From the NCBI RefSeq assembly GCF_013334205.1, contig NZ_CP054424.1, positions 2,314,001-2,378,000 of the forward strand: a stretch of DNA of 64,000 nucleotides. The letters are read 5' to 3'. Position numbers and translations under genes: made by a program. Of this stretch, positions 53,265 through 61,892 are shown piece by piece. How positions within the stretch are numbered: the first letter of the stretch is position 1; each line of letters starts with the position of its first letter. This DNA is from Rhodoferax sp. BAB1 (lineage in GTDB: Bacteria > Pseudomonadota > Gammaproteobacteria > Burkholderiales > Burkholderiaceae_C). The notes beneath the pieces were generated by a model. It saw only the letters and a program-made list of their open reading frames with translations. It did no database searches and was not told the DNA's origin.

Positions 53265-54248
53265 TCAGTCGGGTTTGATGTTCTTGGCCTTGACCACGCG
53301 GGTCCACTTGGCGGTGTCGTTCTTCAGCAGTGTGGCCAGCTGGGCCGGTGTGGACGGCGCGACTTCGGCGCCGGAAGCCTGCAGCCTGGACTTGACGGCC
53401 TCGTGCCCCAGGGTGCGGCGCACCGCCTGGTTCACGCGATCGATCTCGGCCGCGGGTGTGCCCTTGGCGGCGAACAGAGCGTACCAGTTGTCGGAGTCCA
53501 CGCCGCTCACGCCCATCTCCTCGAAGGTCTTGACCTCGGGCAGCAACGGATGGCGCTTGGTCGCCGCCAGGCCGATGGCCTTGAGGCGGCCGCCCTTGAT
53601 GTGGCCGATGAGGCCGGGGATGTCGCCGAAGAAGCCGTGCACGTGGCCGGCGATGACGTCGTTGATGGCCGGTGCGGCGCCCTTGTAGGGGATGTGCATG
53701 AGGTTGATCTTCGCGGCGTCGTTGAGCAGCTCCATGGCCAGGTGCGGCACGCTGCCGGTGCCGGAGGAGGCCATGCTCAGGGGCTTGCCCGGGTTCTGGC
53801 GGCTGGCGGCGACGAATTCGGCGCCGCTGTTGTAGGGCGCGTTGGCAGCGACCACCAGCACCTCGACGTTGTTGACCACCCCGGACACCGGCGTCAGGTC
53901 ACGCTGCGGGTCGTAGGAGAGTTTGTCGTAGAGCGCGGGGTTGATGGCGACCGCCCCCACGCTGGTCAGCCACAGGGTCTGGCCGTCGGGGGCCGAGCGC
54001 GCGACGTACTCCGCGGCGATGGCGCCATTGGCGCCGGCCTTGTTCTCGACGATGACCTGGTGGCCCAGTTCCTTGCCCAGCTGTTCACCCAGGGTGCGGG
54101 CCACGAAGTCCACCGGGCCGCCGGGCGGGAAGGCGACGATGATGCGGGTGACCTTGGCCTGCTGGGCCAGCGCCGCCCCCGCAAAAAGCAGAGGGGCGCA
54201 GGCCAGGGCCAGCAGGCCGGCGCGACGGACGAGGTGATGGGATTTCAT
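53265..54248 (-). CDS. Tripartite tricarboxylate transporter (Bug) substrate-binding protein
   Basis: This 327-residue periplasmic receptor has a signal peptide (LLALACAPLLFAGAALA), then VTRIIVAFPPGGPVDFVARTLG, the Bug-family hallmark, and KTFEEMGVSGVDSDNWYALFAAKGTP. Such receptors bind carboxylates and are abundant in Comamonadaceae, often without TctAB nearby, as here. Its position among catabolic genes suggests it captures the pathway substrate, perhaps an aromatic carboxylate. AAGGAGACCGCC precedes the ATG. Confidence 0.95.
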   Translation of the reverse strand: MKSHHLVRRAGLLALACAPLLFAGAALAQQAKVTRIIVAFPPGGPVDFVARTLGEQLGKELGHQVIVENKAGANGAIAAEYVARSAPDGQTLWLTSVGAVAINPALYDKLSYDPQRDLTPVSGVVNNVEVLVVAANAPYNSGAEFVAASRQNPGKPLSMASSGTGSVPHLAMELLNDAAKINLMHIPYKGAAPAINDVIAGHVHGFFGDIPGLIGHIKGGRLKAIGLAATKRHPLLPEVKTFEEMGVSGVDSDNWYALFAAKGTPAAEIDRVNQAVRRTLGHEAVKSRLQASGAEVAPSTPAQLATLLKNDTAKWTRVVKAKNIKPD

Positions 54249-54278
54249 GGCGGTCTCCTTGTAGTGAAACTCTGGGGC

Positions 54279-55100
54279 TCAGTCGCAGCGCACGGACATG
54301 CCGCCGTCGACCACGATTTCGGTGCCGGTGACAAAACGCGATTCATCACAGACCAGGAAAAGCGCGGCGTTGGCCGTGTCGCGCCCGTCGCCCATGAAGG
54401 GCAGCGGGATGCGCGACTGGCGCTGCTGCAGCAGGGCCTCGACGTCGCCACCCGCGCGCTGGCCGGCCAGCCGCACCTCGACCATAGGCGTGTGCAGCTG
54501 GCCGGGCACCACGGTGTTCACGCGCAGGCCCTGCTTGGCGTACTGCACGGCCAGCACGCGCGAAAACTGGATCACACCGGCCTTGGTGGCCGCGTAGGCG
54601 ATCTGTGCGGCACCGGTCCAGCGCAGGCCCGAGGTGGAGGAGATGTTGACGATGGCGCCCGCCCCCTGCGCCAGCATGTGCGGGATGACGTGCTTGCAGC
54701 TCAGGAAGACGCTTTTGAGGTTGTGGTCGATCTGCGCATCCCAGACCTCCTCGCTCATTTCCACCGGGCCGCCCTTGGCCGAGCCGCCCACGTTGTTGAC
54801 CAACACGTCGATGCGGCCGAACTCGCTCATGCAGCGCGTCACGGCCTCGGCGATGGCCGCGCTTTGCGTGACGTCGCAGCCGAGACCGATGAAGCGCCCG
54901 CCGGCGGCGGTGACCAGGCGCTCGGTCTCGGCCATGCGTTCGAGGTCACGGTCCAGGCCGAAAACACACGCGCCCTCTTCGGCGAAGCGCACGGCGATGG
55001 CGCGGCCATTGCCCCAGCCGGGGCCGACCGAGCCGGCACCGGTGACGAAGGCGACCTTGCCGGCGAGGCGGCCGCTGGGGGAAGTGGAAGTCTTGTTCAT
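54279..55100 (-). CDS. Short-chain dehydrogenase/reductase
   Basis: This 273-residue SDR starts at ATG 55100 (MNKTSTSPSG). It has the cofactor loop TGAGSVGPGWGNGRAIA (an insertion between the Gly residues), NNVGG, catalytic Ser in ISSTSG, YAATK (Tyr, Lys), and a C-terminal VDGGMSVRC. It is a classical SDR acting on an alcohol or ketone with NAD(P). It is four bases downstream of the amidohydrolase gene in a catabolic operon; the substrate is unknown. Confidence 0.94.
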   Translation of the reverse strand: MNKTSTSPSGRLAGKVAFVTGAGSVGPGWGNGRAIAVRFAEEGACVFGLDRDLERMAETERLVTAAGGRFIGLGCDVTQSAAIAEAVTRCMSEFGRIDVLVNNVGGSAKGGPVEMSEEVWDAQIDHNLKSVFLSCKHVIPHMLAQGAGAIVNISSTSGLRWTGAAQIAYAATKAGVIQFSRVLAVQYAKQGLRVNTVVPGQLHTPMVEVRLAGQRAGGDVEALLQQRQSRIPLPFMGDGRDTANAALFLVCDESRFVTGTEIVVDGGMSVRCD

Positions 55101-55104
55101 GGAT

Positions 55105-55992
55105 TCAGTGCTCGAAGCGGTAAAAGGCCTGCGGGTTGCGCACGAGCAGGAGCTCGCGTTGCGCGGCTTCGGGGGCGATGCGTGCCAGCGCGTCCACCAG
55201 GGCGCCGTCGTCGGGCACATGGGTGTGGTTGGGGTGTGGCCAGTCCGTGCCCCAGAGGCAGCGATCCGGGTAGCTCTCCAGCAGCAGGCGGGCCAGGGCC
55301 ACGCCCTGCTCATAGGCCGGCGCCGCGGTAGGCTTTGAATCGATGCGGTCGATGCCGCTGAGCTTCACATGGAACAACGGGTTCGCAAGCAAGGCGTGCA
55401 GGGCTGCGAAGTCGGCATGGCCCGCCCCGAGCGTGGCGTCGACCCGGCCCATGTGGTCGATCACCACGGGCACGGCGCTGCGCGCCAGCACCGGCCCCAG
55501 GCCGTGCACCAGGCTGCTCTCGAAATGCACCTGCAGGTGCAGGCCGGCAGCCTTCAGTCGCGGCGTGAGCGCCACGACCTCGTCCACGCTGGCTGCAGCG
55601 CTCAGGTGCTTCATGAAGTTGAAGCGCACGCCGCGAAAACCCACGCCGGCCAGGCGCTGCAGTTCGCTGTCGGCCACGTTGACGGGCACCAGGGCCACAC
55701 CGAGGTAGCGCCCCTGCCCGGCCTGGATCGCGTCCTCGACCACGCGGTTGTCGAAACCGTGCACGGCCGACTGCACGATCACGCAGCGGCTGACGCCCAG
55801 CTGCTCGTGCAGGGCAAACAACGTTTCCTTGGGCGCATCCACCGGCGTGAAGTTGCGCCCGGGCGCATAGGGAAAACGGCTGGCTGGGCCGAACACGTGC
55901 ACGTGGGCATCGCAAGCGCCGGGAGGCAGCTGCAAGGTGGGCCGGGAGGGCTGGGTCTGGTAGGTCTGGACGAGCGTCTGGAGATTGGGCAT
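55105..55992 (-). CDS. Amidohydrolase, 2-pyrone-4,6-dicarboxylate hydrolase-like
   Basis: This 295-residue TIM-barrel metal-dependent hydrolase of the amidohydrolase_2 group has ACDAHVHVFGP (metal His pair), RGVRFNFMKHL, VVIDHMGRVD and CLWGTDWPHPNH. These and the length fit the LigI/PDC hydrolase branch, which opens the pyrone ring in meta-cleavage degradation of protocatechuate, gallate and syringate. Lactonase action on a related compound cannot be excluded. First gene of the minus-strand operon, divergent from a LysR gene that is probably its regulator. Confidence 0.85.
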   Translation of the reverse strand: MPNLQTLVQTYQTQPSRPTLQLPPGACDAHVHVFGPASRFPYAPGRNFTPVDAPKETLFALHEQLGVSRCVIVQSAVHGFDNRVVEDAIQAGQGRYLGVALVPVNVADSELQRLAGVGFRGVRFNFMKHLSAAASVDEVVALTPRLKAAGLHLQVHFESSLVHGLGPVLARSAVPVVIDHMGRVDATLGAGHADFAALHALLANPLFHVKLSGIDRIDSKPTAAPAYEQGVALARLLLESYPDRCLWGTDWPHPNHTHVPDDGALVDALARIAPEAAQRELLLVRNPQAFYRFEH

Positions 55993-56032
55993 GTCGCTGA
56001 TTGTGGTGCGGCACCGCCGCTTTCAGTTCAAC

Positions 56033-56044
56033 TATTGGTCAATA
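56033..56044. promoter_or_regulatory. Candidate LysR operator TATTGGTCAATA
   Basis: This inverted repeat (TATTG-GT-CAATA) lies in the 76-base divergent gap between the amidohydrolase and LysR genes. It overlaps the -35 region expected for the LysR promoter, the usual place for an autoregulatory LysR site. Confidence 0.5.
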
Positions 56045-56055
56045 TCAGCTATCCG

Positions 56056-56061
56056 TAGAAT
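56056..56061 (+). promoter_or_regulatory. -10-like hexamer TAGAAT before the LysR gene
   Basis: TAGAAT ends 7 bases before ATG 56069; a TTGGTC element lies 15 bases further upstream within the palindrome. Confidence 0.5.
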
Positions 56062-56068
56062 GCATGTC

Positions 56069-56965
56069 ATGGACCTGACCCGCCTGCAGTATTTCGTGGC
56101 TGTGGCAGAGGCCGGCAGCTTCAGCCGCGCCGCCGCCGCCCTGCACATGTCGCAGCCGGCGCTGAGCCGGCAGGTGCTGCTGCTGGAGGAAGAACTGGGA
56201 CAGCGCCTGTTCGAGCGCACCGGCCGCGGCGCGCAGGCCACCGAATCCGGCACGGCCTTGCTGGCGCATGCGCGCGGCATCTTCGACCTGGCCGAGCGCG
56301 CCCGAGTGGACATGCGCGAGCGCCAGGCCAGCCCGCGCGGCCGCCTGACCGTGGGCCTGCCGCCGCGCCTGGCCCACGTGCTGACGGCCGACCTGGTCGA
56401 ACGCTTCCACGCGCAGTTCCCCGAAGCCACCATGACCGTGGTGGAAGGACTGAGCATCCGCCTGCGTGAATGGCTGGTGGCCGGGCGCATCGACGTGGCC
56501 CTGGTCTTCGATCCACCGCCCTCACCCCAGATGCAGCAGGAGACCCTGCTGCGCGAACCGCTGGTGCTCATCAGCGTGCAGCCCCTGCCCAAGCGCATGC
56601 GGCTGGCCGACGTGGCCCAGCGCCCCCTGGTCATGCCCAGCGGCCCCAATGCCCTGCGCCAGCTGCTGGAGCAGCACACGCGCCCGCGCGGCCTGCCCTT
56701 GAAACTGGTGGCCGAAGTGGATTCGGTGCAGACGGTGCTCTCGCTGGTGGCACGTGGTGTGGGCGACACCGTGCTGCCGCTGGGCGCGACCAAGGCCTGG
56801 ACCTACCCGCAGGCCCTGCAGGTGGCCGCCATCCACAGCCCGGCCATGCGCAACCAGCTGGTGCTGGCTGTGCCCACGGCCCGGCCGGCCACGCGCCTGA
56901 GCCGCTATGCCGCGCAAGCGCTGCGCGAACTGGTGTCGGCGCACTTCCAGACGCCGGATCTGTAA
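56069..56965 (+). CDS. LysR-family transcriptional regulator
   Basis: This 298-residue regulator has an N-terminal winged helix-turn-helix (MDLTRLQYFVAVAEAGSFSRAA; SQPALSRQVLLLEEELGQRLF), a linker helix, and a LysR_substrate domain. The ATG 56069 gives the standard N terminus; an ATG three codons earlier is possible. It is divergent from the amidohydrolase operon with a palindrome between them, so control of that operon in response to a pathway intermediate is the natural reading. Confidence 0.95.
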   Translation: MDLTRLQYFVAVAEAGSFSRAAAALHMSQPALSRQVLLLEEELGQRLFERTGRGAQATESGTALLAHARGIFDLAERARVDMRERQASPRGRLTVGLPPRLAHVLTADLVERFHAQFPEATMTVVEGLSIRLREWLVAGRIDVALVFDPPPSPQMQQETLLREPLVLISVQPLPKRMRLADVAQRPLVMPSGPNALRQLLEQHTRPRGLPLKLVAEVDSVQTVLSLVARGVGDTVLPLGATKAWTYPQALQVAAIHSPAMRNQLVLAVPTARPATRLSRYAAQALRELVSAHFQTPDL

Positions 56966-57014
56966 GAAATCCGCGCGGCAGACAGACTAGAGTCTGTTCA
57001 TACGGATCTTCTCG

Positions 57015-57923
57015 ATGCTGCCCTACCCCCTTGCCCTACGACTGACCCTGCTGTGCGCACTGCTGCCTGTGGGCCTGCAGGCCAGCACGCTGACACTGAC
57101 GCCGGCCAGCCCGGCCTGTGGCGTCATGGCCGTGGCGCAGGCCCCGCTGCCGCCGGCCGCGCAGCAACGACTGCCGCAAAGCCAGGCTGCCTTAGGAGCA
57201 CGCGACATCGCCTGGGCCTGGCTGGGCTCGCCCACGGCGCGCTACCCGCATGCGGCCCTGGGCTCGACGCTGCATGCCGCCAGCCTGCAGGTGCTGCCGG
57301 CCACGGCCCACGCGCAGTTGTTGACCTACACGTTGCCGCTGCAGCGGGTGTTCGAGGACCGCGTGCCGCGGCTGGCCGACCTGGACGGCGACGGGCGTGA
57401 CGAGATCATCCTGGTGGAGGCCGACGCCCTGCGCGGCGCGGCGCTGGTGGTGTTCGGCCTGCGCGATGGCACGCTGGTGGAACTGGCCCGCGGCCCCCAT
57501 GCGGGTTCGACCTTCCGCTGGCTCAATCCGGTCGGTGTGGCCGATTTCGACGGCGACGGCCGCCTCGACCTGGCCAGCGTGACCACCCCCCACATCGGCG
57601 GCGTGCTCACCCTGCACCACTATCGCCCGCCACGCCTCGAACCCTATGCACGCGCCACCGAGGTCTCCAACCACCGCATGGGCGAACTGGAGCAGCAACT
57701 GGCGGTGGTCGTGACGCAGCCGGGCCAGCGACCGGCGATCCTGATCCCCGACATGCAGTTGCAGATGCTGCAGGCCCTGCGCTGGGATGCCCCGGGGCAA
57801 TGGACCGAACTGGCCCGCCCCCTGGCGCTGCCCGCGCGCGCCGAGCGTTTCACGCCGCTGGACGGCGCAGGCTGCCTGCGGCTGGCCGACGGCAGCTGGT
57901 GGCACGTGACGCTGGCGCCCTGA
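57015..57923 (+). CDS. Secreted VCBS/FG-GAP repeat protein
   Basis: This 302-residue protein has a signal peptide (LALRLTLLCALLPVGLQA). It has two calcium-binding-like loops of FG-GAP/VCBS type, ADLDGDGRDEI and ADFDGDGRLDL, about 55 residues apart, suggesting part of a beta-propeller. The rest is beta-rich, ending LADGSWWHVTLAP. It is short for a full seven-blade propeller. The function is unknown; it is probably periplasmic or surface-exposed. Confidence 0.8.
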   Translation: MLPYPLALRLTLLCALLPVGLQASTLTLTPASPACGVMAVAQAPLPPAAQQRLPQSQAALGARDIAWAWLGSPTARYPHAALGSTLHAASLQVLPATAHAQLLTYTLPLQRVFEDRVPRLADLDGDGRDEIILVEADALRGAALVVFGLRDGTLVELARGPHAGSTFRWLNPVGVADFDGDGRLDLASVTTPHIGGVLTLHHYRPPRLEPYARATEVSNHRMGELEQQLAVVVTQPGQRPAILIPDMQLQMLQALRWDAPGQWTELARPLALPARAERFTPLDGAGCLRLADGSWWHVTLAP

Positions 57924-57945
57924 CCACCGAAGCGGTCTGATCCGC

Positions 57946-58548
57946 TCAAACGGCCCGCGCCCCCAGCGTGCGCAGCCTGTCCTGCCACTTGCGCACGCCG
58001 GCCTCACCCAGCCGGTCCACCATGCCGATCAGCGTATCGCGCACCGGCGAGATACCGACGAAGCCCAGGATGTTGCGCTTGAGCAGACCCACGCCACGAG
58101 CCCGGAACACCCAGCGGTAGATCAGGGCCGGCATGCCCATGGTGACGACGATGCGCGCGCTGCGGCCCTTGAGGCCCTTGAAGATGAAGGGGTTGCTGGC
58201 GCGCTCGGCCGCATCGCCCTTGAAGGCAAAACCCGGGCGCGCCACCTGCTCCAGGAAACCCTTGAGCAGGGCCGGCATGTCGCCCAGCCAGAGCGGGAAC
58301 ACGATAAGCAGGTGCTGGGCCCAGGCGATCTCGTCCTGCGCGGCCTGCAGGCCAGCGGGCAACGCCGCATGCTCCCACTCCTGCTGGCTGCGCAGCAGGG
58401 GAAAGTCGAGTCTGGCGATCTCCACGATGTGCACCTCGTGGCCGGCCTGGCGCGCGCCTTCGGCATAGGCAGCAGCCAGGGTGTGGCAGAGATGCGGGGC
58501 CGAGGCGTCGGGGTGGCCCTGGAGGATGAGGATGCGGCGGCGGTCCAT
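57946..58548 (-). CDS. NAD(P)H dehydrogenase (quinone)-like flavoprotein
   Basis: This 200-residue flavodoxin-fold protein begins RRILILQGHPD, a phosphate-binding loop of the MdaB/NQO family, followed by VFPLWLGDMPALLKGFLEQV, the family signature. It likely reduces quinones or dyes with NAD(P)H using FMN or FAD in the cytoplasm. AGGAGCTTATCC precedes the ATG. Single gene. Confidence 0.92.
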   Translation of the reverse strand: MDRRRILILQGHPDASAPHLCHTLAAAYAEGARQAGHEVHIVEIARLDFPLLRSQQEWEHAALPAGLQAAQDEIAWAQHLLIVFPLWLGDMPALLKGFLEQVARPGFAFKGDAAERASNPFIFKGLKGRSARIVVTMGMPALIYRWVFRARGVGLLKRNILGFVGISPVRDTLIGMVDRLGEAGVRKWQDRLRTLGARAV

Positions 58549-58682
58549 GGATAAGCTCCTACGGTGCGGTCACGTGATGCTGACACGACAGCCCGGCGGC
58601 GTCCATGACCTGACGCAAACGCTCTGTTTTTAATAGCAAACAGGGCTTGCCCCGTGACGCAATGGGCTTATCCGGTCCTGCC

Positions 58683-58688
58683 TAGAAT
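58683..58688 (+). promoter_or_regulatory. -10-like hexamer TAGAAT before the ferredoxin gene
   Basis: TAGAAT is followed by GGAGG and then ATG 58712, giving a short conventional leader, in contrast to the leaderless-looking genes elsewhere in the window. Confidence 0.4.
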
Positions 58689-58711
58689 GGAGGCACCACC
58701 CTCCCTCGAAC

Positions 58712-59005
58712 ATGAACCCGAACGACACCCCCCTCTTCTACACCGGCCGCACCGAAGCCTTCGACCAGCCATTCGACGCCTGGGCCGATCGCCCTCTGCT
58801 GCGCTCCATGGAAGAAGGCGGTGTGGACTGGCCCAGCTCCTGCCGCAATGGCAACTGCCGCACCTGCATCGGCCAGCTGCTCAGCGGCACGGTGCGCTAC
58901 GACATCGAATGGCCGGGCCTGAGCCAGGAAGAGAAGGAAGAGGGGTATGTGCTGCCCTGCGTGGCCCACCCCTGCTCGGACGTGGTGCTCAAAGAAGGCT
59001 ACTGA
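58712..59005 (+). CDS. Plant-type [2Fe-2S] ferredoxin
   Basis: This 97-residue electron carrier has the plant-type cluster ligands C44, C49, C52 (SCRNGNCRTCIG) and C83 (LPCVAHPC), with a nearby non-ligand C88. Length is normal. No reductase or oxygenase gene is adjacent, so the partner is unknown; the flavoprotein gene next door is on the opposite strand and is not an obvious partner. Confidence 0.92.
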   Translation: MNPNDTPLFYTGRTEAFDQPFDAWADRPLLRSMEEGGVDWPSSCRNGNCRTCIGQLLSGTVRYDIEWPGLSQEEKEEGYVLPCVAHPCSDVVLKEGY

Positions 59006-59024
59006 AGAGAAACGTCGCTTGGCT

Positions 59025-59228
59025 TCAGGCCAGCACGTTGAGCCGCGTGCCCAGGCTGCCCGAGGTGGCCAGGGGCTGTGGGCCCGTGGTCGGTTGCAAG
59101 AGGATCTGCATGCTGCTCTGCTGCATGTCCATGGCCTGGCGCAAGACGTAGACCTGCACGTTCTGCGCCAGCCGCGCCGACTGCAATTGGCTGGCGATGG
59201 CGATGATCTGATTGCTGATGCCGTCCAT
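59025..59228 (-). CDS. YjfB-like putative motility protein
   Basis: From ATG 59228 (MDGISNQIIAIAS) this is 67 residues; an upstream TTG at 59249 would add MNHPIST. The N-terminal half is an amphipathic helix (IASQLQSARLAQNVQVYVLRQAMDMQQSS in part), and the protein ends TSGSLGTRLNVLA. The pattern matches the YjfB family (PF14070), annotated 'putative motility protein' from regulation, without known activity. No flagellar gene is near. Confidence 0.75.
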   Translation of the reverse strand: MDGISNQIIAIASQLQSARLAQNVQVYVLRQAMDMQQSSMQILLQPTTGPQPLATSGSLGTRLNVLA

Positions 59229-59284
59229 GGTCGATATCGGGTGGTTCAACCCTTTATCGGCAGGCCAGCGGGCAACTTGAGGGT

Positions 59285-60196
59285 TCAGGCGTTAAGCGTG
59301 CCGCGCAGCAGCTCGGGCAGGCGCTCGGCCCCCATGCGGAAACCGCAGGCCTGGGCATGGCCGCCACCGCCCATGCTCTCGGCCAGAGGGATGCAGTCGA
59401 AGCTGCGCTGCGAACGCAGGCCCACCTTGATGAGGCCGCCCTTGCTGGCGCTCCACATCAGCGCGTAGGTGCCGCTCTTCTTGCTCAGCAGTTCGCCCAC
59501 CAGGCTGTGGAACATGCCCGGGGCGTTGACCATGAGCCCGGCCTGGCCGTTGAAGACGACAGGCTCGGCGCCCGCGGCGATGTCTTCGCACAGCTTGCTG
59601 AACTTCTCGTCCATGGCCTGGCCGCGTTGCATGAAGCTCGCCAATTCGTCTTCGGACCAGGAGGCGATCTGCGCCCAGCGCTCGAAGTCCATGGCCTCCA
59701 TGTCGAGTGCGGCCAGGAAACCCGCGCTCTCGGGAAACTTCCAGGCCCAGATGTCGCGGTCCTCGATGTAACGCACCAGGGCGGGCAAGGCACGATCGGA
59801 CTGGAAGAACTCCCAGGCCAGGCGCGCGCCGGACTTGCCCATGTCGAAATGCACCACACCGCAGCGGCAGGCAAACCCCGTGAGCTTCTCGGCCGCACTC
59901 TTGTGGTGGTCCAGCAGAACGAGCTTGGCGGCGCGCTGCTCGATGGCCTGCATGAGCTCGGGTGCGAAGGAGAAGTCCAGGATGTAGACGGCGCGGCCAT
60001 CGAGCGCCGGCAGGTCGTCCACGGTCTTCACGTCGCCATGGTCGCAGGGCCGGAACTCGGCCCGACCTTCGTAGTAAAGCCAGGCAGCCAATGCCGCGCC
60101 AAAGCCGTCGGCGCAGCGTGCGTGGTAGAGGATGAGCGGCGCAGGATCGTGGCGATCGGGGTGGACCAGCAGTTGCTGGGGCAGCAGGGTTTTCAT
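59285..60196 (-). CDS. DHH-family phosphoesterase
   Basis: This 303-residue protein has DHH-superfamily motifs: the N-terminal LYHARCADGFGAALAAW (Asp-rich metal site), LDFSF, the LDHHKSA triad, and the C-terminal DHHA1 glycine motif GGGGHAQACGFRM. Relatives hydrolyse nanoRNA, cyclic dinucleotides or pAp. The second motif has no classical DHH-RecJ extension, so substrate choice is open. Its ATG overlaps the rbgA stop by 4 bases; the two form an operon. Confidence 0.9.
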   Translation of the reverse strand: MKTLLPQQLLVHPDRHDPAPLILYHARCADGFGAALAAWLYYEGRAEFRPCDHGDVKTVDDLPALDGRAVYILDFSFAPELMQAIEQRAAKLVLLDHHKSAAEKLTGFACRCGVVHFDMGKSGARLAWEFFQSDRALPALVRYIEDRDIWAWKFPESAGFLAALDMEAMDFERWAQIASWSEDELASFMQRGQAMDEKFSKLCEDIAAGAEPVVFNGQAGLMVNAPGMFHSLVGELLSKKSGTYALMWSASKGGLIKVGLRSQRSFDCIPLAESMGGGGHAQACGFRMGAERLPELLRGTLNA

Positions 60197-61182
60197 CGGG
60201 CGGGTTTCCTGGGACGGGGGATGGCCTTGGGGGGCGCAGTTTTCTTGGCCGCGGGCTTGGTGCGGATGTGGCCGGCACTCTTGAGTTCTTCCTTGCGCAG
60301 CTGGCGCTCGGCGTCGAGCTGCTTGCCTTCGGCCAGCCAGCGTGCATATTCCTGCGGCGTCTCCAGCGAGATGCGGCCCAGCGCGCCGGAGCGGAAGTCG
60401 TGGATCAGCAGCTCGGCGGCCTTCTGCAGGTTCACCTTGTTGCCGGCTTGCAAGGCACCGCGGTTGCGGCCGATGGCTTCGAGCAATTCCTCGCTCTGCA
60501 GCGACTCGATGTCCTTGAGGGCATAACGTGCGGCCAGTTCTGCGAGGTAATGCGGCTTGAGGTAGTCCAGCAGCTCCAGCGCCACCTCCTGGTCGTCGAA
60601 GGCATTACGCCCCACGGCGCCACTGGCGGCCAGGTTGTAGCCGCTTTGCGCGACGATGATGCGCGGCCACAGCATGCCGGGCGTGTCGAAGAGGTAGAAG
60701 CCGTCTTCCAGCACGATGCGCTGCTCATTGCGCGTGACGCCGGCCTCATCGGCTGCCTTGGCCGCGCTCTTGCCCACCAGGCGGTTGATCAGCGTGGACT
60801 TGCCCACGTTGGGGATGCCGCAGATCATCACGCGCAGCGGACGCGCCATGCTCTCGCCGCGGGTGGGCGCCAGTTCGCGGCAGGGAGCGATCAGGCGCCG
60901 GGCGGCGTTGCCATCGGTGGTGTCCAGGGCGATGGCGCGTGTGCCCTCGCGGCCGTTGTAATGCGCCAGCCAGAGCGCGGTGCACGCCGGGTCGGCCAGG
61001 TCCTGCTTGTTCAGGACCTTGAGGCTGGGCCGTTTGCTGGTGAGCGAGGCCAGCATGGGGTTGGCGCTGGAGCCGGGCAGGCGCGCGTCCACCATCTCGA
61101 TGACCACATCAATGTGCTTGATGCGCTCCTCGATGGTCTTCTTGGTCAGGTGCATGTGACCTGGGAACCACTGGACGGCCAT
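60193..61182 (-). CDS. rbgA: Ribosome biogenesis GTPase YlqF/RbgA
   Basis: This 329-residue circularly permuted GTPase needed for late 50S assembly in family precedents has its motifs in permuted order: G4 LNKQDL before G1 GIPNVGKST, then G3 DTPG. The N terminus AVQWFPGHMHLTKK is the YlqF hallmark, and the C-terminal ANTAR-like region is followed by a basic Lys/Pro tail (KKTAPPKAIPRPRKPAR). First gene of a two-gene operon with the DHH phosphoesterase. Confidence 0.95.
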   Translation of the reverse strand: MAVQWFPGHMHLTKKTIEERIKHIDVVIEMVDARLPGSSANPMLASLTSKRPSLKVLNKQDLADPACTALWLAHYNGREGTRAIALDTTDGNAARRLIAPCRELAPTRGESMARPLRVMICGIPNVGKSTLINRLVGKSAAKAADEAGVTRNEQRIVLEDGFYLFDTPGMLWPRIIVAQSGYNLAASGAVGRNAFDDQEVALELLDYLKPHYLAELAARYALKDIESLQSEELLEAIGRNRGALQAGNKVNLQKAAELLIHDFRSGALGRISLETPQEYARWLAEGKQLDAERQLRKEELKSAGHIRTKPAAKKTAPPKAIPRPRKPAR

Positions 61183-61266
61183 GGATTTCGTGTTCTGTGT
61201 TTGGGACAGGGAGGATTGTCGCCGAGACGGGTTGGCATCTGGATAAGCGGTTGCTTGCGTGGCAGG

Positions 61267-61815
61267 CCGGGTCTCGCCCCGGCGACCGGTTTGGTGTCGG
61301 GTGATGCGCCCGACAGCGCACTCACTTTCTTTGCTTCGCCAAAGAAAGTAAGCAAAGAAAGGCGAGCCGGGTTCGTCGTCCCTCCGCTACGCTGCGGGCA
61401 CGCTGCGTTGCTCGGCCAGTGCGGGAAGTGCAGAAACTCGCTACGCTCAGACATCTGCACTTCTTATTCCGCCCTGGCCTGCGCTACTCGCCTCCTCTCA
61501 CGGCAATGGGGAACCGGAGACCAAAACCAAAACCAGAAACAACAAGGACGCGCCATGGCGCGTCCTTGTGGAGTTCGGCTGTTGGCTATCGGTATTGGCT
61601 GTTCGGAGCCCTATGCCGTGTGGCAGGGCTGAGCAGCGCAGCAGCGGGCGGATCAGGGCGGGCGTTGTCTGAGCGCAGCGAGTTTAGCCCGACCCCGCCC
61701 GATGCGAGCAGCGCAAGGTACCCCGCAGGGGCCCTGACTTCGGCTCGCCTTTCTTTTGGGTACTTTGCTTTGGCGAAGCAAAGAAAAGTACCTCGCCCGC
61801 CGGGGCGAGACCCGG
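61267..61815. repeat. ~550-bp nested imperfect palindrome (Comamonadaceae-type intergenic repeat)
   Basis: Paired arms run inward to one centre near 61556. A: CCGGGTCTCGCCCCGGCG at 61267-61284 against its complement at 61798-61815. B: a 45-50-base block at 61325-61368 (CTTTCTTTGC..CAAAGAAAG, itself a hairpin) against 61741-61790. C: AAACTCGCTACGCTCAGACA at 61434-61453 against 61666-61685 with one mismatch. D: a perfect 28-base palindrome at 61542-61569 in the centre. Similar CTTTCTTTGC blocks are frequent between genes in this family of bacteria, from memory. Confidence 0.85.
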
Positions 61816-61842
61816 CTTGCTGCGTGAACAAACCAAAACCCG

Positions 61843-61870
61843 GAAAAAGAAAAGCCCGCATGAAGCGGGC
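61843..61870 (-). terminator. Intrinsic terminator for the GGEQF protein gene
   Basis: The stem GCCCGC / GCGGGC with a 5-base loop is followed on the minus strand by TTTTCTTTTT. It lies 23 bases past the stop of the gene at 61893. Confidence 0.9.
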
Positions 61871-61892
61871 ATCTCATCATGAACCGGGAGAT

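Larger units (their letters stand above)
61183..61892. other. Gene-free 700-base stretch dominated by nested inverted repeats
   Basis: No reading frame here has convincing protein codon use. The stretch contains a nested palindromic structure (61267-61815) and the terminator of the downstream minus-strand gene. Local base composition varies, with AT-rich CTTTCTTTGC blocks. Confidence 0.7.

Noticed and set aside
57946..59005. Flavoprotein and ferredoxin as a reductase-ferredoxin pair
   Set aside because: The genes are divergent, and the flavoprotein belongs to the quinone reductase group, which does not use ferredoxin; adjacency alone is weak.
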